A stretch of DNA of 64,000 bases from Lentihominibacter butyricus (GTDB taxonomy: Bacteria; Bacillota; Clostridia; Peptostreptococcales; Anaerovoracaceae): the NCBI RefSeq assembly GCF_025567305.1, contig NZ_JAOQJP010000009.1, positions 71,013 to 135,012 on the forward strand, written 5' to 3'. Below, in pieces: positions 49,904 through 59,781 of the stretch. Position 1 is the first letter of the stretch. Each line of letters opens with the position of its first letter. Under the pieces are notes generated by a model. The model saw only the letters and a program-made list of their open reading frames with translations, ran no database searches and had not been told where the DNA came from. Both the position numbers and the translations under genes were made by a program.

Positions 49904-51678
49904 GGCATGGAAAAATCGTTAAGGTCTCAGGCCCGCTTGTGGTGGCATCAGGCATGGAAAATGCAGATATGTTCGATGTAGTGCGTGTAGGAGATCTGGG
50001 ACTGATAGGCGAGATCATAGAGATGAGAGGCGGCAATGCTTCCATACAGGTTTATGAAGAAACCGCAGGTCTAGGACCGGGAGCTCCTGTTGTAACTACA
50101 GGTGCACAGCTTTCTGTAGAACTCGGACCCGGACTTATAGAAACGATGTATGACGGGATACAGCGTCCGCTGGAAGCGCTCAGGCAGAAAGCCGGACCGA
50201 ACATCACGAGAGGGATAAGCGTACCGTCTCTGGACAGAGAAAGAAAATGGGAATTCGTTCCTGCTGTAAAAGCAGGAGATGTTCTGGAGGCCGGTGACAT
50301 CATAGGAACGGTGCAGGAAACGGTGATCGTCGAGCATAAAATAATGGTCCCTTACGGGGTAAGCGGCACGGTAGAAAAGATCAGCGGAGGTCCGTTCACT
50401 GTTGAAGATGTTGTGTGTACAGTAAAAAAAGAGGATGGCACTCTGCATGATCTGACGATGATGCAGAAATGGCCGGTAAGAAAAGGCAGACCATATAAGG
50501 AAAAGCTCGTACCGGATATGCCTCTGATCACAGGGCAGCGTGTCATAGACACGATGTTCCCTATTGCAAAAGGCGGAGTTGCGGCAGTACCGGGTCCGTT
50601 CGGATCAGGAAAAACTGTTGTGCAGCATCAGCTGGCAAAATGGGCGGATGCAGATATAGTGGTATATATAGGTTGTGGCGAACGCGGGAATGAAATGACA
50701 GATGTACTTATGGAATTTCCTGAGCTGAAAGACCCGAGGTCTGGAGAATCACTGATGAAGCGTACCGTGCTCATAGCGAACACTTCAGACATGCCTGTTG
50801 CCGCAAGAGAAGCGTCTATCTATACAGGAATAACTATAGCAGAGTATTTCAGAGACATGGGTTATTCGGTAGCGCTTATGGCAGACTCGACTTCGCGATG
50901 GGCAGAAGCTCTTCGTGAAATGTCAGGACGTCTTGAGGAAATGCCGGGTGAAGAAGGATACCCTGCGTATCTTGGATCAAGACTTGCACAGTTTTATGAA
51001 AGAGCCGGAAGGACTGTCTCGCTGGGGAAAGAGGGACGTCTGGGCGCATTGTCCGCTATAGGTGCGGTATCGCCTCCGGGAGGTGATATTTCCGAGCCGG
51101 TCTCACAGGCTACATTGAGGATCGTAAAGGTATTCTGGTGTCTTGATGCATCCCTTGCATACAAGAGACATTTCCCGGCTATAAACTGGCTGCAGAGCTA
51201 CTCTCTTTATGTGGACAGGCTGTCGGAGTGGTATGAGGAAAATGTGAGCAGAGAATTTACAAAACTGCGTTCTGATGCATTGCTGCTGCTTCAGGAAGAG
51301 GCGGAGTTGAATGAGATCGTGCAGCTGGTAGGTGTGGATGCGCTTTCTTTTGAAGACCGGATCAAGCTCGAAGCTTCAAAATCGATACGTGAAGACTACC
51401 TTCATCAGAATGCTTTTCATGATATAGACACATATGCATCTATGAACAAGCAGTACAAGATGCTCAAACTGATACTCAGTTACTACAGGCTGTCGCTGGA
51501 AGCTGTGGGAAACGGCGCACCTTTCGGACGTGTGGCATCTGTGCCGGTACGTGAAAGCATAGGTCGTTTCAAATATGTTGAAGAAGCCGGAGTCGATGAG
51601 GCGTATGAGAAGATAATGGATCATATGAAAAAGGAGATAGCAGCCCTGGTAAGCAAGGAGGATGAAGACGATGATTAA
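49900..51678 (+). CDS. ntpA: V-type ATP synthase catalytic subunit A
   Basis: 592 aa. P-loop GPFGSGKTVVQHQLAKW (near residue 233), catalytic Glu in GCGERGNEMTDVL, the family-specific non-homologous insert (about 115-190), and SVALMADSTSRWAEALRE. Catalytic nucleotide site of the V1/A1 hexamer. Confidence 0.97.
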   Translation: MRHGKIVKVSGPLVVASGMENADMFDVVRVGDLGLIGEIIEMRGGNASIQVYEETAGLGPGAPVVTTGAQLSVELGPGLIETMYDGIQRPLEALRQKAGPNITRGISVPSLDRERKWEFVPAVKAGDVLEAGDIIGTVQETVIVEHKIMVPYGVSGTVEKISGGPFTVEDVVCTVKKEDGTLHDLTMMQKWPVRKGRPYKEKLVPDMPLITGQRVIDTMFPIAKGGVAAVPGPFGSGKTVVQHQLAKWADADIVVYIGCGERGNEMTDVLMEFPELKDPRSGESLMKRTVLIANTSDMPVAAREASIYTGITIAEYFRDMGYSVALMADSTSRWAEALREMSGRLEEMPGEEGYPAYLGSRLAQFYERAGRTVSLGKEGRLGALSAIGAVSPPGGDISEPVSQATLRIVKVFWCLDASLAYKRHFPAINWLQSYSLYVDRLSEWYEENVSREFTKLRSDALLLLQEEAELNEIVQLVGVDALSFEDRIKLEASKSIREDYLHQNAFHDIDTYASMNKQYKMLKLILSYYRLSLEAVGNGAPFGRVASVPVRESIGRFKYVEEAGVDEAYEKIMDHMKKEIAALVSKEDEDDD

Positions 51679-53038
51679 AGAATACAAGACGATATCAGAA
51701 GTTGCAGGTCCTCTGATGCTGGTTAGAGATGTGGAGGGCGTGACTTATGATGAGCTGGGAGAGATCGTGCTTCCGAACGGTGAGCTGCGACTCTGCAAAG
51801 TACTTGAGATAAACGGCAGGGACGCGCTCGTGCAGCTGTTTGAGAGTGCTGCAGGCATCAATCTGAAGGAATCGAGCGTAAGATTCCTTGGTAAAGGAAC
51901 TCAGCTTTCGGTTTCATCTGAGATGCTGGGGCGTGTGTTTGACGGTATGGGTCGTGCCATCGATGGAGGGGCGGAGATAATCGCAGAGAAAAAACTCGAC
52001 ATAAACGGTCTGCCGATGAATCCTGCTGCGCGTGACTATCCTGCTGAATTCATACAGACGGGAGTATCCGCTATAGACGGACTTAACACACTGGTAAGAG
52101 GACAGAAACTTCCTATTTTTTCTGCTTCCGGTCTGCCGCATGCGGATCTTGCCGCACAGATAGCACGTCAGGCGAAGGTGCTTGGTGATGAGCATAACTT
52201 CGCTGTTGTCTTTGCAGCGATAGGTATAACATATGAGGAGGCTGACTTTTTCGCTTCTGATTTCAGAAGGACGGGCGCCATAGACAGAACCGTCATGTTC
52301 ATGAATCTGGCAAATGACCCGGCTGTAGAGCGTATCGCGACACCACGTATGGCACTGACGGCAGCAGAGTATCTGGCGTTCGATCTCGATATGCATGTGC
52401 TGGTAATAATGACAGATATCACGAATTATGCGGAGGCACTGCGCGAGGTATCCGCAGCACGCAAGGAAGTCCCGGGAAGACGAGGTTATCCGGGGTATCT
52501 TTACACTGATCTGGCAACACTTTATGAAAGAGCAGGCAGGAAAAGAGGTCATGAAGGTTCTATAACTATGATACCGATACTGACTATGCCTGAAGAAGAC
52601 AAGACACACCCGATACCGGATCTCACCGGATATATCACTGAAGGGCAGATCATCTTGTCGCGCGATCTTTACCGAAAAGGAGTACAGCCTCCGATAGATG
52701 TCCTGCCGTCACTTTCACGTCTGAAAGACAAAGGTATAGGTCAGGGAAAAACACGTGAAGATCATGCAGATACGATGAACCAGCTTTTTGCTGCTTATGC
52801 CAGAGGCAAAGAGTGTCTGGAACTGATGACTATACTGGGAGAGGCGGCTCTTACCGATATAGATCTTATGTATGCGAAGTTCAGTCAGGAGTTTGAAAAA
52901 CAGTATGTATCACAGGGATACGAAAAAGAACGTACTGTGGAAGAAACACTTGATCTGGGCTGGGAGCTGCTCAGGATGCTGCCGAAGAGTGAACTGAAGC
53001 GAATAAAAGATGAACTGATACAGAAATATCTCGGGTAG
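51671..53038 (+). CDS. ntpB: V-type ATP synthase non-catalytic subunit B
   Basis: 455 aa. ATG 51671 has AAGGAGG 9 nt upstream; the ATG at 51662 directly abuts that site. GQKLPIFSASGLPHADLAAQ replaces the P-loop, as in all B subunits, and ITNYAEALREVSAARKEVPG is conserved. Overlaps subunit A by 8 nt. Confidence 0.97.
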   Translation: MIKEYKTISEVAGPLMLVRDVEGVTYDELGEIVLPNGELRLCKVLEINGRDALVQLFESAAGINLKESSVRFLGKGTQLSVSSEMLGRVFDGMGRAIDGGAEIIAEKKLDINGLPMNPAARDYPAEFIQTGVSAIDGLNTLVRGQKLPIFSASGLPHADLAAQIARQAKVLGDEHNFAVVFAAIGITYEEADFFASDFRRTGAIDRTVMFMNLANDPAVERIATPRMALTAAEYLAFDLDMHVLVIMTDITNYAEALREVSAARKEVPGRRGYPGYLYTDLATLYERAGRKRGHEGSITMIPILTMPEEDKTHPIPDLTGYITEGQIILSRDLYRKGVQPPIDVLPSLSRLKDKGIGQGKTREDHADTMNQLFAAYARGKECLELMTILGEAALTDIDLMYAKFSQEFEKQYVSQGYEKERTVEETLDLGWELLRMLPKSELKRIKDELIQKYLG

Positions 53039-53048
53039 GTGATGCACT

Positions 53049-53741
53049 ATGGCAGAAAGAATGAATGTCAATCCTACGAGGATGATGCTGACTGCTCTAA
53101 AGAAAAGACTGAAGACTGCGGTGAGGGGCCACAAGCTTCTCAAAGATAAACGTGACGAGCTGATGAAAGAATTCCTTGAGCTGGCTCGTGAAAACGGGAG
53201 GCTGCGTCAGGAAGTGGAGAAGTCTCTTGAAAGGATATACAGGAACTTTTCGGTAGCGAGCGCGATGATGAGCCGTGAAGTCATGGAAGAATCGCTGATG
53301 TTTCCGAAACAGGGCGTCATACTTGATCTGGAAAAGAAAAACATAATGAGCGTCAATGTACCGAGATTCCCTTTTGAAACTATTGCAAAAGATCCGGCAG
53401 ATATTCTGCCGTACGGTTTTGCAAGAACTTCGGGAGAGCTCGACAATGCAGTATATCAGCTCGCTGATATACTGCCCGCACTGCTGGAACTTGCGGAAAA
53501 GGAGAAAGCCACTGACTTGCTGGCGGCAGAGCTGGAAAAGACCAGACGCCGTGTCAATGCGCTGGAATATGTTATGATCCCGAGACTGGAAGCAACTATC
53601 AGGTATATCCAGATGAAGCTTGATGAAAATGAAAGGGGCAATCAGACAAGGCTGATGAAGGTAAAGGATATGATGCTTGAGGAAAATATCAGGCAGAAGC
53701 GTGAACGTGATAAAAGAGAAATGGAAGCCCTGGCAGAATAG
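53049..53741 (+). CDS. ntpD: V-type ATP synthase subunit D
   Basis: 230 aa central rotor stalk subunit: long N- and C-terminal helices with MNVNPTRMMLTALKKRLKTA at the start and RRVNALEYVMIPRLEATIRY near 165. Last gene of the nine-gene operon. Confidence 0.95.
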   Translation: MAERMNVNPTRMMLTALKKRLKTAVRGHKLLKDKRDELMKEFLELARENGRLRQEVEKSLERIYRNFSVASAMMSREVMEESLMFPKQGVILDLEKKNIMSVNVPRFPFETIAKDPADILPYGFARTSGELDNAVYQLADILPALLELAEKEKATDLLAAELEKTRRRVNALEYVMIPRLEATIRYIQMKLDENERGNQTRLMKVKDMMLEENIRQKRERDKREMEALAE

Positions 53742-53785
53742 ATCATATCATTAAGGTTATCAGACCGTATGGAATATCGACGAAG

Positions 53786-53822
53786 CAAAATCCCGCCTGT
53801 GTTTATGTGCAGACGGGATTTA
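53786..53822. terminator. Terminator between V-ATPase and argH (convergent)
   Basis: AAATCCCG pairs with CGGGATTT, extended by CTG/CAG. On the minus strand the stem is followed by TTTTGCTT, so it mainly serves argH; plus-strand use is weaker. Confidence 0.65.
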
Positions 53823-53863
53823 GTGTATGGCAGTCTGACTGCCGGTATATTATTTTCTGAGGA

Positions 53864-55240
53864 TCATTTCTGTTTTTTTTTGCTGTCGATCTCGGCAAGC
53901 TGTGCAGCCACGCTTTCGAATGAAGTGGAGCCCTTTGACTTCTTTGCTTTGAGGCAGCTTCTGACAGCGATCTTTTCATAGATGTCGTCATCGAACTTGT
54001 CGGAGAATGATTTGAATTCATCCATCGACATCTCTTCGATCGCGATGCCTTTGTTGATGCAGTAGAGTACTATCTTACCGATGATCTCGTGGCAGTCTCT
54101 GAAAGGGATGCCCTTTGAAACGAGGTAGTCGGCTGCATCGGTAGCGTTCATGTAGCCGTATTTAGCAGCGCTTTCCATCTTCTCTTCGCGGACTTTCATC
54201 GTGAGTATCATCTCGGTGAAGATGCTCACTGATGCCTTGAGAGTGTCGATCGCATCGAATACCGGGATCTTGTCTTCCTGGAGGTCCTTGTTGTACGCGA
54301 GCGGCAGACCTTTGCATATAGTGAGAAGGCTCATCAGGTCGCCGTATACGCGGCCTGTTTTTCCTCTGATCAGTTCAGCCATATCAGGGTTCTTCTTCTG
54401 CGGCATGATGCTGCTGCCTGTCGAAAACGAGTCATCGATCTCGATGAAGCTGAATTCAACGGAGCTCCAGAGTATCAGCTCTTCGCAGAATCTGGAAAGG
54501 TGCATCATCGTGATGGCGCAGCAGTTTATGAATTCGATCGCGAAATCTCTGTCAGCCACGGCGTCCATACCGTTAGGAAGGACTTCAGCAAATCCGAGCT
54601 TTTCAGCGAGAAAATCTCTGTCGGTATCGTATGTAGTGCCTGCAAGGGCGCCGCTTCCGAGAGGGAGCCTGTCAACCCTTTTGAGGCAGTCGCTGAACCT
54701 TTCCCTGTCTCTTGAGAACATCTGATAGTATGCGAGCAGATGGTATGCCAGTGTCACTGGCTGTGCGCGCTGCAGATGTGTGTATCCCGGCATCACTGTA
54801 TCAGTGTGTTCCTTTGCGAGCTTTTCAAGTGCGTCGAGGAGCTCGCTCAGCATATTGTCGACAGCTGCAGTCTCTTTTTTGAGGTAGAGTCTGATATCGA
54901 CCGCGATCTGATCGTTTCGGCTTCTTGCTGTATGAAGCTTCTTGCCTGTATCGCCTATCCTCTCTGTCAGGATGGACTCTATATTCATGTGTATATCTTC
55001 TGATTCTATGGTGAATTCGACTTTGCCGGCTTCGATATCAGCGAGGATCTCCCTGAGTGTCTTTATGATCAGCTGTGATTCCTCGAGGGTGATGATCCCC
55101 TGTTTTCCCAGCATTTCAGCATGCGCGATGCTTCCTGTGATATCCTCACTGTACAGTCTCTGGTCGAATTCGATGGATGCATTGAATTCGTCTGCAGATG
55201 AAGTAGACGCTTTTGCGAATCGTCCTTTCCAAAGCTTCAT
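53864..55240 (-). CDS. argH: Argininosuccinate lyase
   Basis: 458 aa, ATG at 55240 after AAAGGAGG. MKLWKGRFAKASTSSADEFN at the start, the catalytic region TVMPGYTHLQRAQPVTLAYH, and the signature GSSIMPQKKNPDMAEL. It splits argininosuccinate into arginine and fumarate. Downstream of argG in the same direction, 152 nt apart. Confidence 0.96.
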   Translation of the reverse strand: MKLWKGRFAKASTSSADEFNASIEFDQRLYSEDITGSIAHAEMLGKQGIITLEESQLIIKTLREILADIEAGKVEFTIESEDIHMNIESILTERIGDTGKKLHTARSRNDQIAVDIRLYLKKETAAVDNMLSELLDALEKLAKEHTDTVMPGYTHLQRAQPVTLAYHLLAYYQMFSRDRERFSDCLKRVDRLPLGSGALAGTTYDTDRDFLAEKLGFAEVLPNGMDAVADRDFAIEFINCCAITMMHLSRFCEELILWSSVEFSFIEIDDSFSTGSSIMPQKKNPDMAELIRGKTGRVYGDLMSLLTICKGLPLAYNKDLQEDKIPVFDAIDTLKASVSIFTEMILTMKVREEKMESAAKYGYMNATDAADYLVSKGIPFRDCHEIIGKIVLYCINKGIAIEEMSMDEFKSFSDKFDDDIYEKIAVRSCLKAKKSKGSTSFESVAAQLAEIDSKKKQK

Positions 55241-55300
55241 ATGTTACGGTTCCTCCTTTGATGTTCAGTCGCTGAATTGGATTGTTCTTTTGTAATGAAA

Positions 55301-55348
55301 GCCCTCTGCATAGTGCCGCACATGATATGCAACCTGTATGCAAAGGGT
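55301..55348 (-). other. Inverted repeat between argG and argH
   Basis: GCCCTCTGCATA (55301-55312) and TATGCAAAGGGT (55337-55348) form an 11 of 12 bp stem. No strong T-tract follows on the minus strand, so it may be a weak attenuator or RNA-processing site that sets the argG to argH ratio. Confidence 0.5.
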
Positions 55349-55392
55349 TTTCGGGGTATATCCTTGCGGATATGAAATGTTATAGTTACTTA

Positions 55393-56661
55393 TTATTCGA
55401 TAAAGTCTCCGCCTTTGAGGACCTTTCTTTCGAGAGCCTCGTGCTCCTTGGCTCCGCCTTCTACCGTCTGCTTCTGGATAGCACGTATCTTGAGCGGCAG
55501 TGAGAACAGGTTTATGAAGCCTTCGGAATCCTGCTGGTTGTAAACTTCGTCTTTACTGAATGTAGCGAATTCTTCGTTGTAAAGTGAATAAGGTGATTTC
55601 TTTGCGGCTACGTAAGGAACACCCTTGTAGAGCTTCATCTTTACTGTACCTGTAACTTCTTTCTGAGTCACGTCTACGAAAGCGCTGATCGCTTCTCTGA
55701 GCGGTGTGAACCAGAGTCCGTCATATACAAGCTGAGCGAATTTCTGTGAAACGATGTTCTTGTACTGAGTCGTGTCTCTGTCGAGGATGAGCTGTTCGAG
55801 TCCTGCGTGAGCTGCGAACAGGATAGTTCCTCCCGGAGTCTCGTATACGCCTCTGGACTTCATTCCAACGAGACGGTTTTCGATGATGTCGATAGTACCT
55901 ACGCCGTTCTTGCTGCCCAGTTCATTGAGCTTTGTGAGGAGTGATATAGGATCCATCTTTTCGCCGTCGAGTGCTACAGGAACGCCCTGTTCGAAATCGA
56001 TATCGACATAAGTAGGTTCATCAGGAGCATCTTCCGGTGCAACGCTGAGAACGTGGATCGTCTTCAGGTGCTCGTTCCATGGGTTTTCGAGCTCGCCGCC
56101 CTCATGGCTGATGTGCCAGATGTTCTCGTCGCGGCTGTATATTTTTTTAGTTGTCTGGCTGATAGGAATGTTGTGCGCCTTTGCATATTCTATCAGATCT
56201 TCTCTTGATGAGAAATCCCAGAATCTCCAAGGAGCTATGATCTTGATGGCAGGATTAAGTGCTTTGATAGTAGTTTCGAAACGAACCTGGTCGTTTCCTT
56301 TTCCTGTGCATCCGTGAGCGATGTAGAACGCCTCTTCCTTTTCAGCGATCTCTACGAGTTTCTTTGCCATCAGAGGTCTTGCCATGGAAGTTCCCAGCAT
56401 GTACTGTCCTTCATAGATAGCGCCTGCCTTGAGAGTAGGCCATATGTAATCTGTGATGAATTCCTCTCTCAGGTCTACAGTGTATGCCTTGATAGCACCT
56501 GTAGCCAGCGCTTTCTTTTCGATCGCGTCAAAATCTTCGTTCTGTCCTGCATTGCAGCATACTGCGATAACGTCGTAATCGTAGTTTTCCTTGAGCCATG
56601 TCATGATAACTGATGTGTCGAGTCCGCCTGAGTATGCCAGTACAACTTTTTCCTTAGCCAT
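55393..56661 (-). CDS. argG: Argininosuccinate synthase
   Basis: 422 aa, ATG at 56661 after AGGAGG. N-type ATP loop VLAYSGGLDTSVIMTWLKE, AHGCTGKGNDQVRFE and the ESRGVYETPGG-like substrate loop (MKSRGVYETPGG). It joins citrulline and aspartate using ATP. First gene of argG-argH. carAB, which makes carbamoyl phosphate for the same pathway, lies 18 kb away with a similar promoter motif. Confidence 0.96.
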   Translation of the reverse strand: MAKEKVVLAYSGGLDTSVIMTWLKENYDYDVIAVCCNAGQNEDFDAIEKKALATGAIKAYTVDLREEFITDYIWPTLKAGAIYEGQYMLGTSMARPLMAKKLVEIAEKEEAFYIAHGCTGKGNDQVRFETTIKALNPAIKIIAPWRFWDFSSREDLIEYAKAHNIPISQTTKKIYSRDENIWHISHEGGELENPWNEHLKTIHVLSVAPEDAPDEPTYVDIDFEQGVPVALDGEKMDPISLLTKLNELGSKNGVGTIDIIENRLVGMKSRGVYETPGGTILFAAHAGLEQLILDRDTTQYKNIVSQKFAQLVYDGLWFTPLREAISAFVDVTQKEVTGTVKMKLYKGVPYVAAKKSPYSLYNEEFATFSKDEVYNQQDSEGFINLFSLPLKIRAIQKQTVEGGAKEHEALERKVLKGGDFIE

Positions 56662-56711
56662 TTTATGTTCCTCCTGAAAATTGATTTATATGTATTCGTT
56701 ATTACTCAAAT

Positions 56712-56729
56712 CATGAATAAAAATTAGTA
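56712..56729 (-). promoter_or_regulatory. Candidate ArgR operator (ARG box)
   Basis: CATGAATAAAAATTAGTA matches the Bacillus ARG box consensus CATGAATAAAAATTCAAG at most positions and lies between the argG -10 and the start codon. A weaker half (ATGCATAAATTCAA, 56754-56767) overlaps the -35. Confidence 0.65.
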
Positions 56730-56739
56730 ACTGGTTATT

Positions 56740-56767
56740 ATTATACATAAGAAATGCATAAATTCAA
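56740..56767 (-). promoter_or_regulatory. argG promoter
   Basis: On the minus strand TTGAAT (56767-56762), 16-bp spacer, TATAAT (56745-56740). Confidence 0.65.
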
Positions 56768-56865
56768 CCCCAATAATGAAAAAATCGTAAATTTTTCTTC
56801 ACAATTTAAAAATATGGAGACTTTGCATATAAATTATTGTAAAATAGAGCTGTAGAGGTGATCAT

Positions 56866-58128
56866 ATGAAAGTAAGTTTTGACGAAAAACACATAAAATG
56901 GGGCTTTACTGCATTCCTGGTGATTTTATGCAGTATTATTGTATTTTTTGCAATATACAGGATGTCAGACGTGAGCCATATAGTCAGCAAAGTCGTTTCG
57001 ATACTTACTCCTTTTATATACGGGCTTATAATGGCATATCTGCTCTGTCCTGTGTACAATTTCACAGTGCGCAACGTATATGCGCTGTTAAAGCGTCCGA
57101 AGCGTGAGATACCAAAGGCTGCAGCCATTTCCAAGGCAGTAGGCACGATCGCGTCGCTCGTACTGCTTATGGTGATAATCGGCGGTATGCTGTGGATGAT
57201 AATACCCGGTCTCATAGACAGCATCGTGAAGATCATCAGGCTCCTGCCTTCGAGCATGGAAAGTCTCAAGGACTGGCTCGATCTCAGGATGACGCGCATG
57301 CCGGGGCTCAAGGACATACTGGACGGATGGATAAACAATTTCACCGACAATGCCATCGCTTTCGTGACAGACAGGATCCTTCCGGAGTACGGAGCGATCG
57401 CGAGCAGCATATCGTCAGGCGTTATCGGCGTGATAAATGTAGTGAAGAACTTCTTCATCGGCATAATAATATGCGCATATTTTCTTAACAGCAAAGAGAC
57501 GTTCGCAGCTCAGATGAAGAAGGTGATAATGTCTGTTTTCAGAAAGGAAACGGCTGACGAGATCCTCGAAGGAGCTCATTTCACGAACATGACTTTCGGC
57601 GGATTCATAAACGGCAAGATCATAGATTCGCTGATAATAGGCATACTGTGCTTCATTTTCATGTCGATATTCGGATGGGAATACACGCTGCTGATAAGCT
57701 GTATAATAGGTATAACCAACATAATACCGTTCTTCGGCCCGTTCATAGGAGCGATACCTTCGGCGCTGCTCCTGCTGATGGTGGATACGAGACAGTGTAT
57801 ATACTTTATAATATTCATACTGCTGCTGCAGCAGTTCGACGGCAATATCCTGGGACCAAAGATCCTTGGCGATTCGACAGGTCTGGCCAGCTTCTGGGTA
57901 CTGTTCTCAGTGCTCGTGGGCGGCGGGATGTTCGGTTTCATCGGCATGGTGATAGGCATACCTGTATTCGCGATCATATACGCATATGTGACGAGAGCGG
58001 TCAACAGCAAGCTCAGGAAGCGTGGACTTTCAACGGATCTCAGTGAATACAGAGTCGAGACCTGCTTCATGAAGAGCGACAGGCCGAAGCGCAGCAGAAA
58101 AAAGAGAAAAGGCGGTAAAACGATATGA
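56866..58128 (+). CDS. AI-2E family transporter
   Basis: 420 aa, ATG after AGAGGTG. AI-2E/PerM family with about eight helices: IVVFFAIYRMSDVSHIV, a long extracytoplasmic loop (120-190), then the conserved core GGFINGKIIDSLIIGILCFI and ITNIIPFFGPFIGAIPSALL, and a basic C-terminal tail (RPKRSRKKRKGG). Members export autoinducer-2 or act as Na+/H+ antiporters; the substrate here is unknown. Its stop overlaps the murB start by 4 nt. Confidence 0.88.
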   Translation: MKVSFDEKHIKWGFTAFLVILCSIIVFFAIYRMSDVSHIVSKVVSILTPFIYGLIMAYLLCPVYNFTVRNVYALLKRPKREIPKAAAISKAVGTIASLVLLMVIIGGMLWMIIPGLIDSIVKIIRLLPSSMESLKDWLDLRMTRMPGLKDILDGWINNFTDNAIAFVTDRILPEYGAIASSISSGVIGVINVVKNFFIGIIICAYFLNSKETFAAQMKKVIMSVFRKETADEILEGAHFTNMTFGGFINGKIIDSLIIGILCFIFMSIFGWEYTLLISCIIGITNIIPFFGPFIGAIPSALLLLMVDTRQCIYFIIFILLLQQFDGNILGPKILGDSTGLASFWVLFSVLVGGGMFGFIGMVIGIPVFAIIYAYVTRAVNSKLRKRGLSTDLSEYRVETCFMKSDRPKRSRKKRKGGKTI

Positions 58129-59036
58129 GTTTTGATGATATAAGGAAAGAACTCGGGGAAAGGATTCCCGGAGTATGTATAGAAGAGAATGTGCCGATGG
58201 CGCAGTATACATCATTTCGTGCAGGCGGAAAGGCGCGCATGATGGTGATCCCGGCGGATGCGGAGCAGCTCAGCGCAGTGCTTGGTGTGCTGTCGGGTTC
58301 CGGTGTGCAGTACATGGTGCTTGGAAACGGCACCAATATACTGGTGAAGGACAGTGGGTACGACGGTGTGATCGTGAAGATCGGAAGCGGCTTCGACTAC
58401 GTGCGGCAGGAAGGCTGCAGACTCGTCTGCGGCAGCGGTACGCGCATGTCTGTCGCTGCAAAGGCCGCACTTGAGGGCGGTCTTTCCGGTTTTGAATTCG
58501 CATCGGGAATACCGGGCTTCACGGGAGGAGCCGTGTTCATGAATGCGGGCGCATACGGCGGAGAGATGAAAGATATACTCAGACGTGCGAAGATAGTTTC
58601 AAAGGACGGTTCGCGTGAGTTTTACATGGCGGCAGACGAGCTTGAGATGGGGTACAGACATACGAAGCTCCATGATACAGGCGATATAGTGACAGAAGTG
58701 GAATTTGTTCTGGAGGAGGGCAATCGCACTCAGATAAAAGCGAAGATGAGCGAGCTGATGGAAAAGAGAAATTCCAAGCAGCCTGTGAACTTCCCGAGCG
58801 CTGGCAGCTTTTTCAAAAGACCGGAAGGATATTTTGCCGGAAAGCTGATACAGGACGCAGGTCTCAAAGGGCTTTCTGTGGGTGGAGCTCAGGTCTCGGA
58901 GCTTCACAGCGGCTTTATAATAAACAGGGGTGGAGCGACAGCGACTGATATCCTGCAGCTCATGGAGATGATCCAGGCGAGAGTCTTTGACGAATTCGGA
59001 GTGAGACTTGAGACGGAGGTAAGGATAATTGGATAA
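58125..59036 (+). CDS. murB: UDP-N-acetylenolpyruvoylglucosamine reductase
   Basis: 303 aa. FAD-binding landmarks MVLGNGTNILVKD and GIPGFTGGAVFMNAGAYGGE, the substrate Arg in MGYRHTKL, and the catalytic Ser in PSAGSFFKRPEG (type IIb MurB without the type I insertion). NADPH-dependent reduction that forms UDP-MurNAc. It starts the run murB-PHP-rapZ. Confidence 0.95.
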   Translation: MSFDDIRKELGERIPGVCIEENVPMAQYTSFRAGGKARMMVIPADAEQLSAVLGVLSGSGVQYMVLGNGTNILVKDSGYDGVIVKIGSGFDYVRQEGCRLVCGSGTRMSVAAKAALEGGLSGFEFASGIPGFTGGAVFMNAGAYGGEMKDILRRAKIVSKDGSREFYMAADELEMGYRHTKLHDTGDIVTEVEFVLEEGNRTQIKAKMSELMEKRNSKQPVNFPSAGSFFKRPEGYFAGKLIQDAGLKGLSVGGAQVSELHSGFIINRGGATATDILQLMEMIQARVFDEFGVRLETEVRIIG

Positions 59037-59781
59037 CAGGGAGAAAATATCAGACAGGTACAGGCTTGTCTACGATCTGCATACACATACGACGTATTCA
59101 CACGGCAAAGGCTCTGTGGAGGACAATGTGAGAGAAGCCTTCAACAAGAACCTCGATTTTATTGCGATATCGGATCACGGTCCGGGACATCTGTTCTACG
59201 GGATCAACAGGAACGAGATCGTGAACATGCGCAATGACATAGAGCGGATGAACGTGAAATACCCTAAACTCAATGTGAAGATGAGCGTGGAGGCCAATAT
59301 CATAAAGGGCGGCAACGGGCTCGATCTGACCCCTGAGGAGTTCGAGGAGTTTGACTTCGTGATAGCCGGATATCATTACGGTCTGTTCGGGTGTTACTGT
59401 ATCAGGAACTGGCTGTGGAACAAGGGATTCAAGGCAGGCGAGGAAAAGCTCAGGAAAAAGAACACGGACATGGTGATCAGGGCGCTCCGCGAAAATGATA
59501 TATCGATACTGACGCATCCCGGAGACAAGGGGCCGTTCGATATAAAGGCGATTGCAGAAGTGTGTGCGGAGACGGATACGCTGATGGAGATAAATACGTG
59601 GCACGGTCATATGACTGTTGACGAGATAAAGATCGCGGCGCAGGTAGAGGGTGTGAAATTCATAATCAGTAGCGATGCGCACACACCGGACAGAGTCGGA
59701 GACTTCGAGGAGGGCGTGCAGAGAGCGCTTGACGCGGGCCTGGATATAAGCAGGATAGTGAATATAGAGGAGATAAAATGA
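59029..59781 (+). CDS. PHP-domain phosphoesterase (YcdX-like)
   Basis: 250 aa. TTG start at 59029 with GGAGG 9 nt upstream, overlapping murB. PHP metal motifs: YDLHTHTTYSHG, AISDHGPGH, VEANI near 90, LTHPGDKG, EINTWHG and SSDAHTPDRVG. Such stand-alone PHP proteins are phosphoesterases related to histidinol phosphatase; the substrate is not known. The gene overlaps rapZ by 4 nt. Confidence 0.87.
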   Translation: MDNREKISDRYRLVYDLHTHTTYSHGKGSVEDNVREAFNKNLDFIAISDHGPGHLFYGINRNEIVNMRNDIERMNVKYPKLNVKMSVEANIIKGGNGLDLTPEEFEEFDFVIAGYHYGLFGCYCIRNWLWNKGFKAGEEKLRKKNTDMVIRALRENDISILTHPGDKGPFDIKAIAEVCAETDTLMEINTWHGHMTVDEIKIAAQVEGVKFIISSDAHTPDRVGDFEEGVQRALDAGLDISRIVNIEEIK

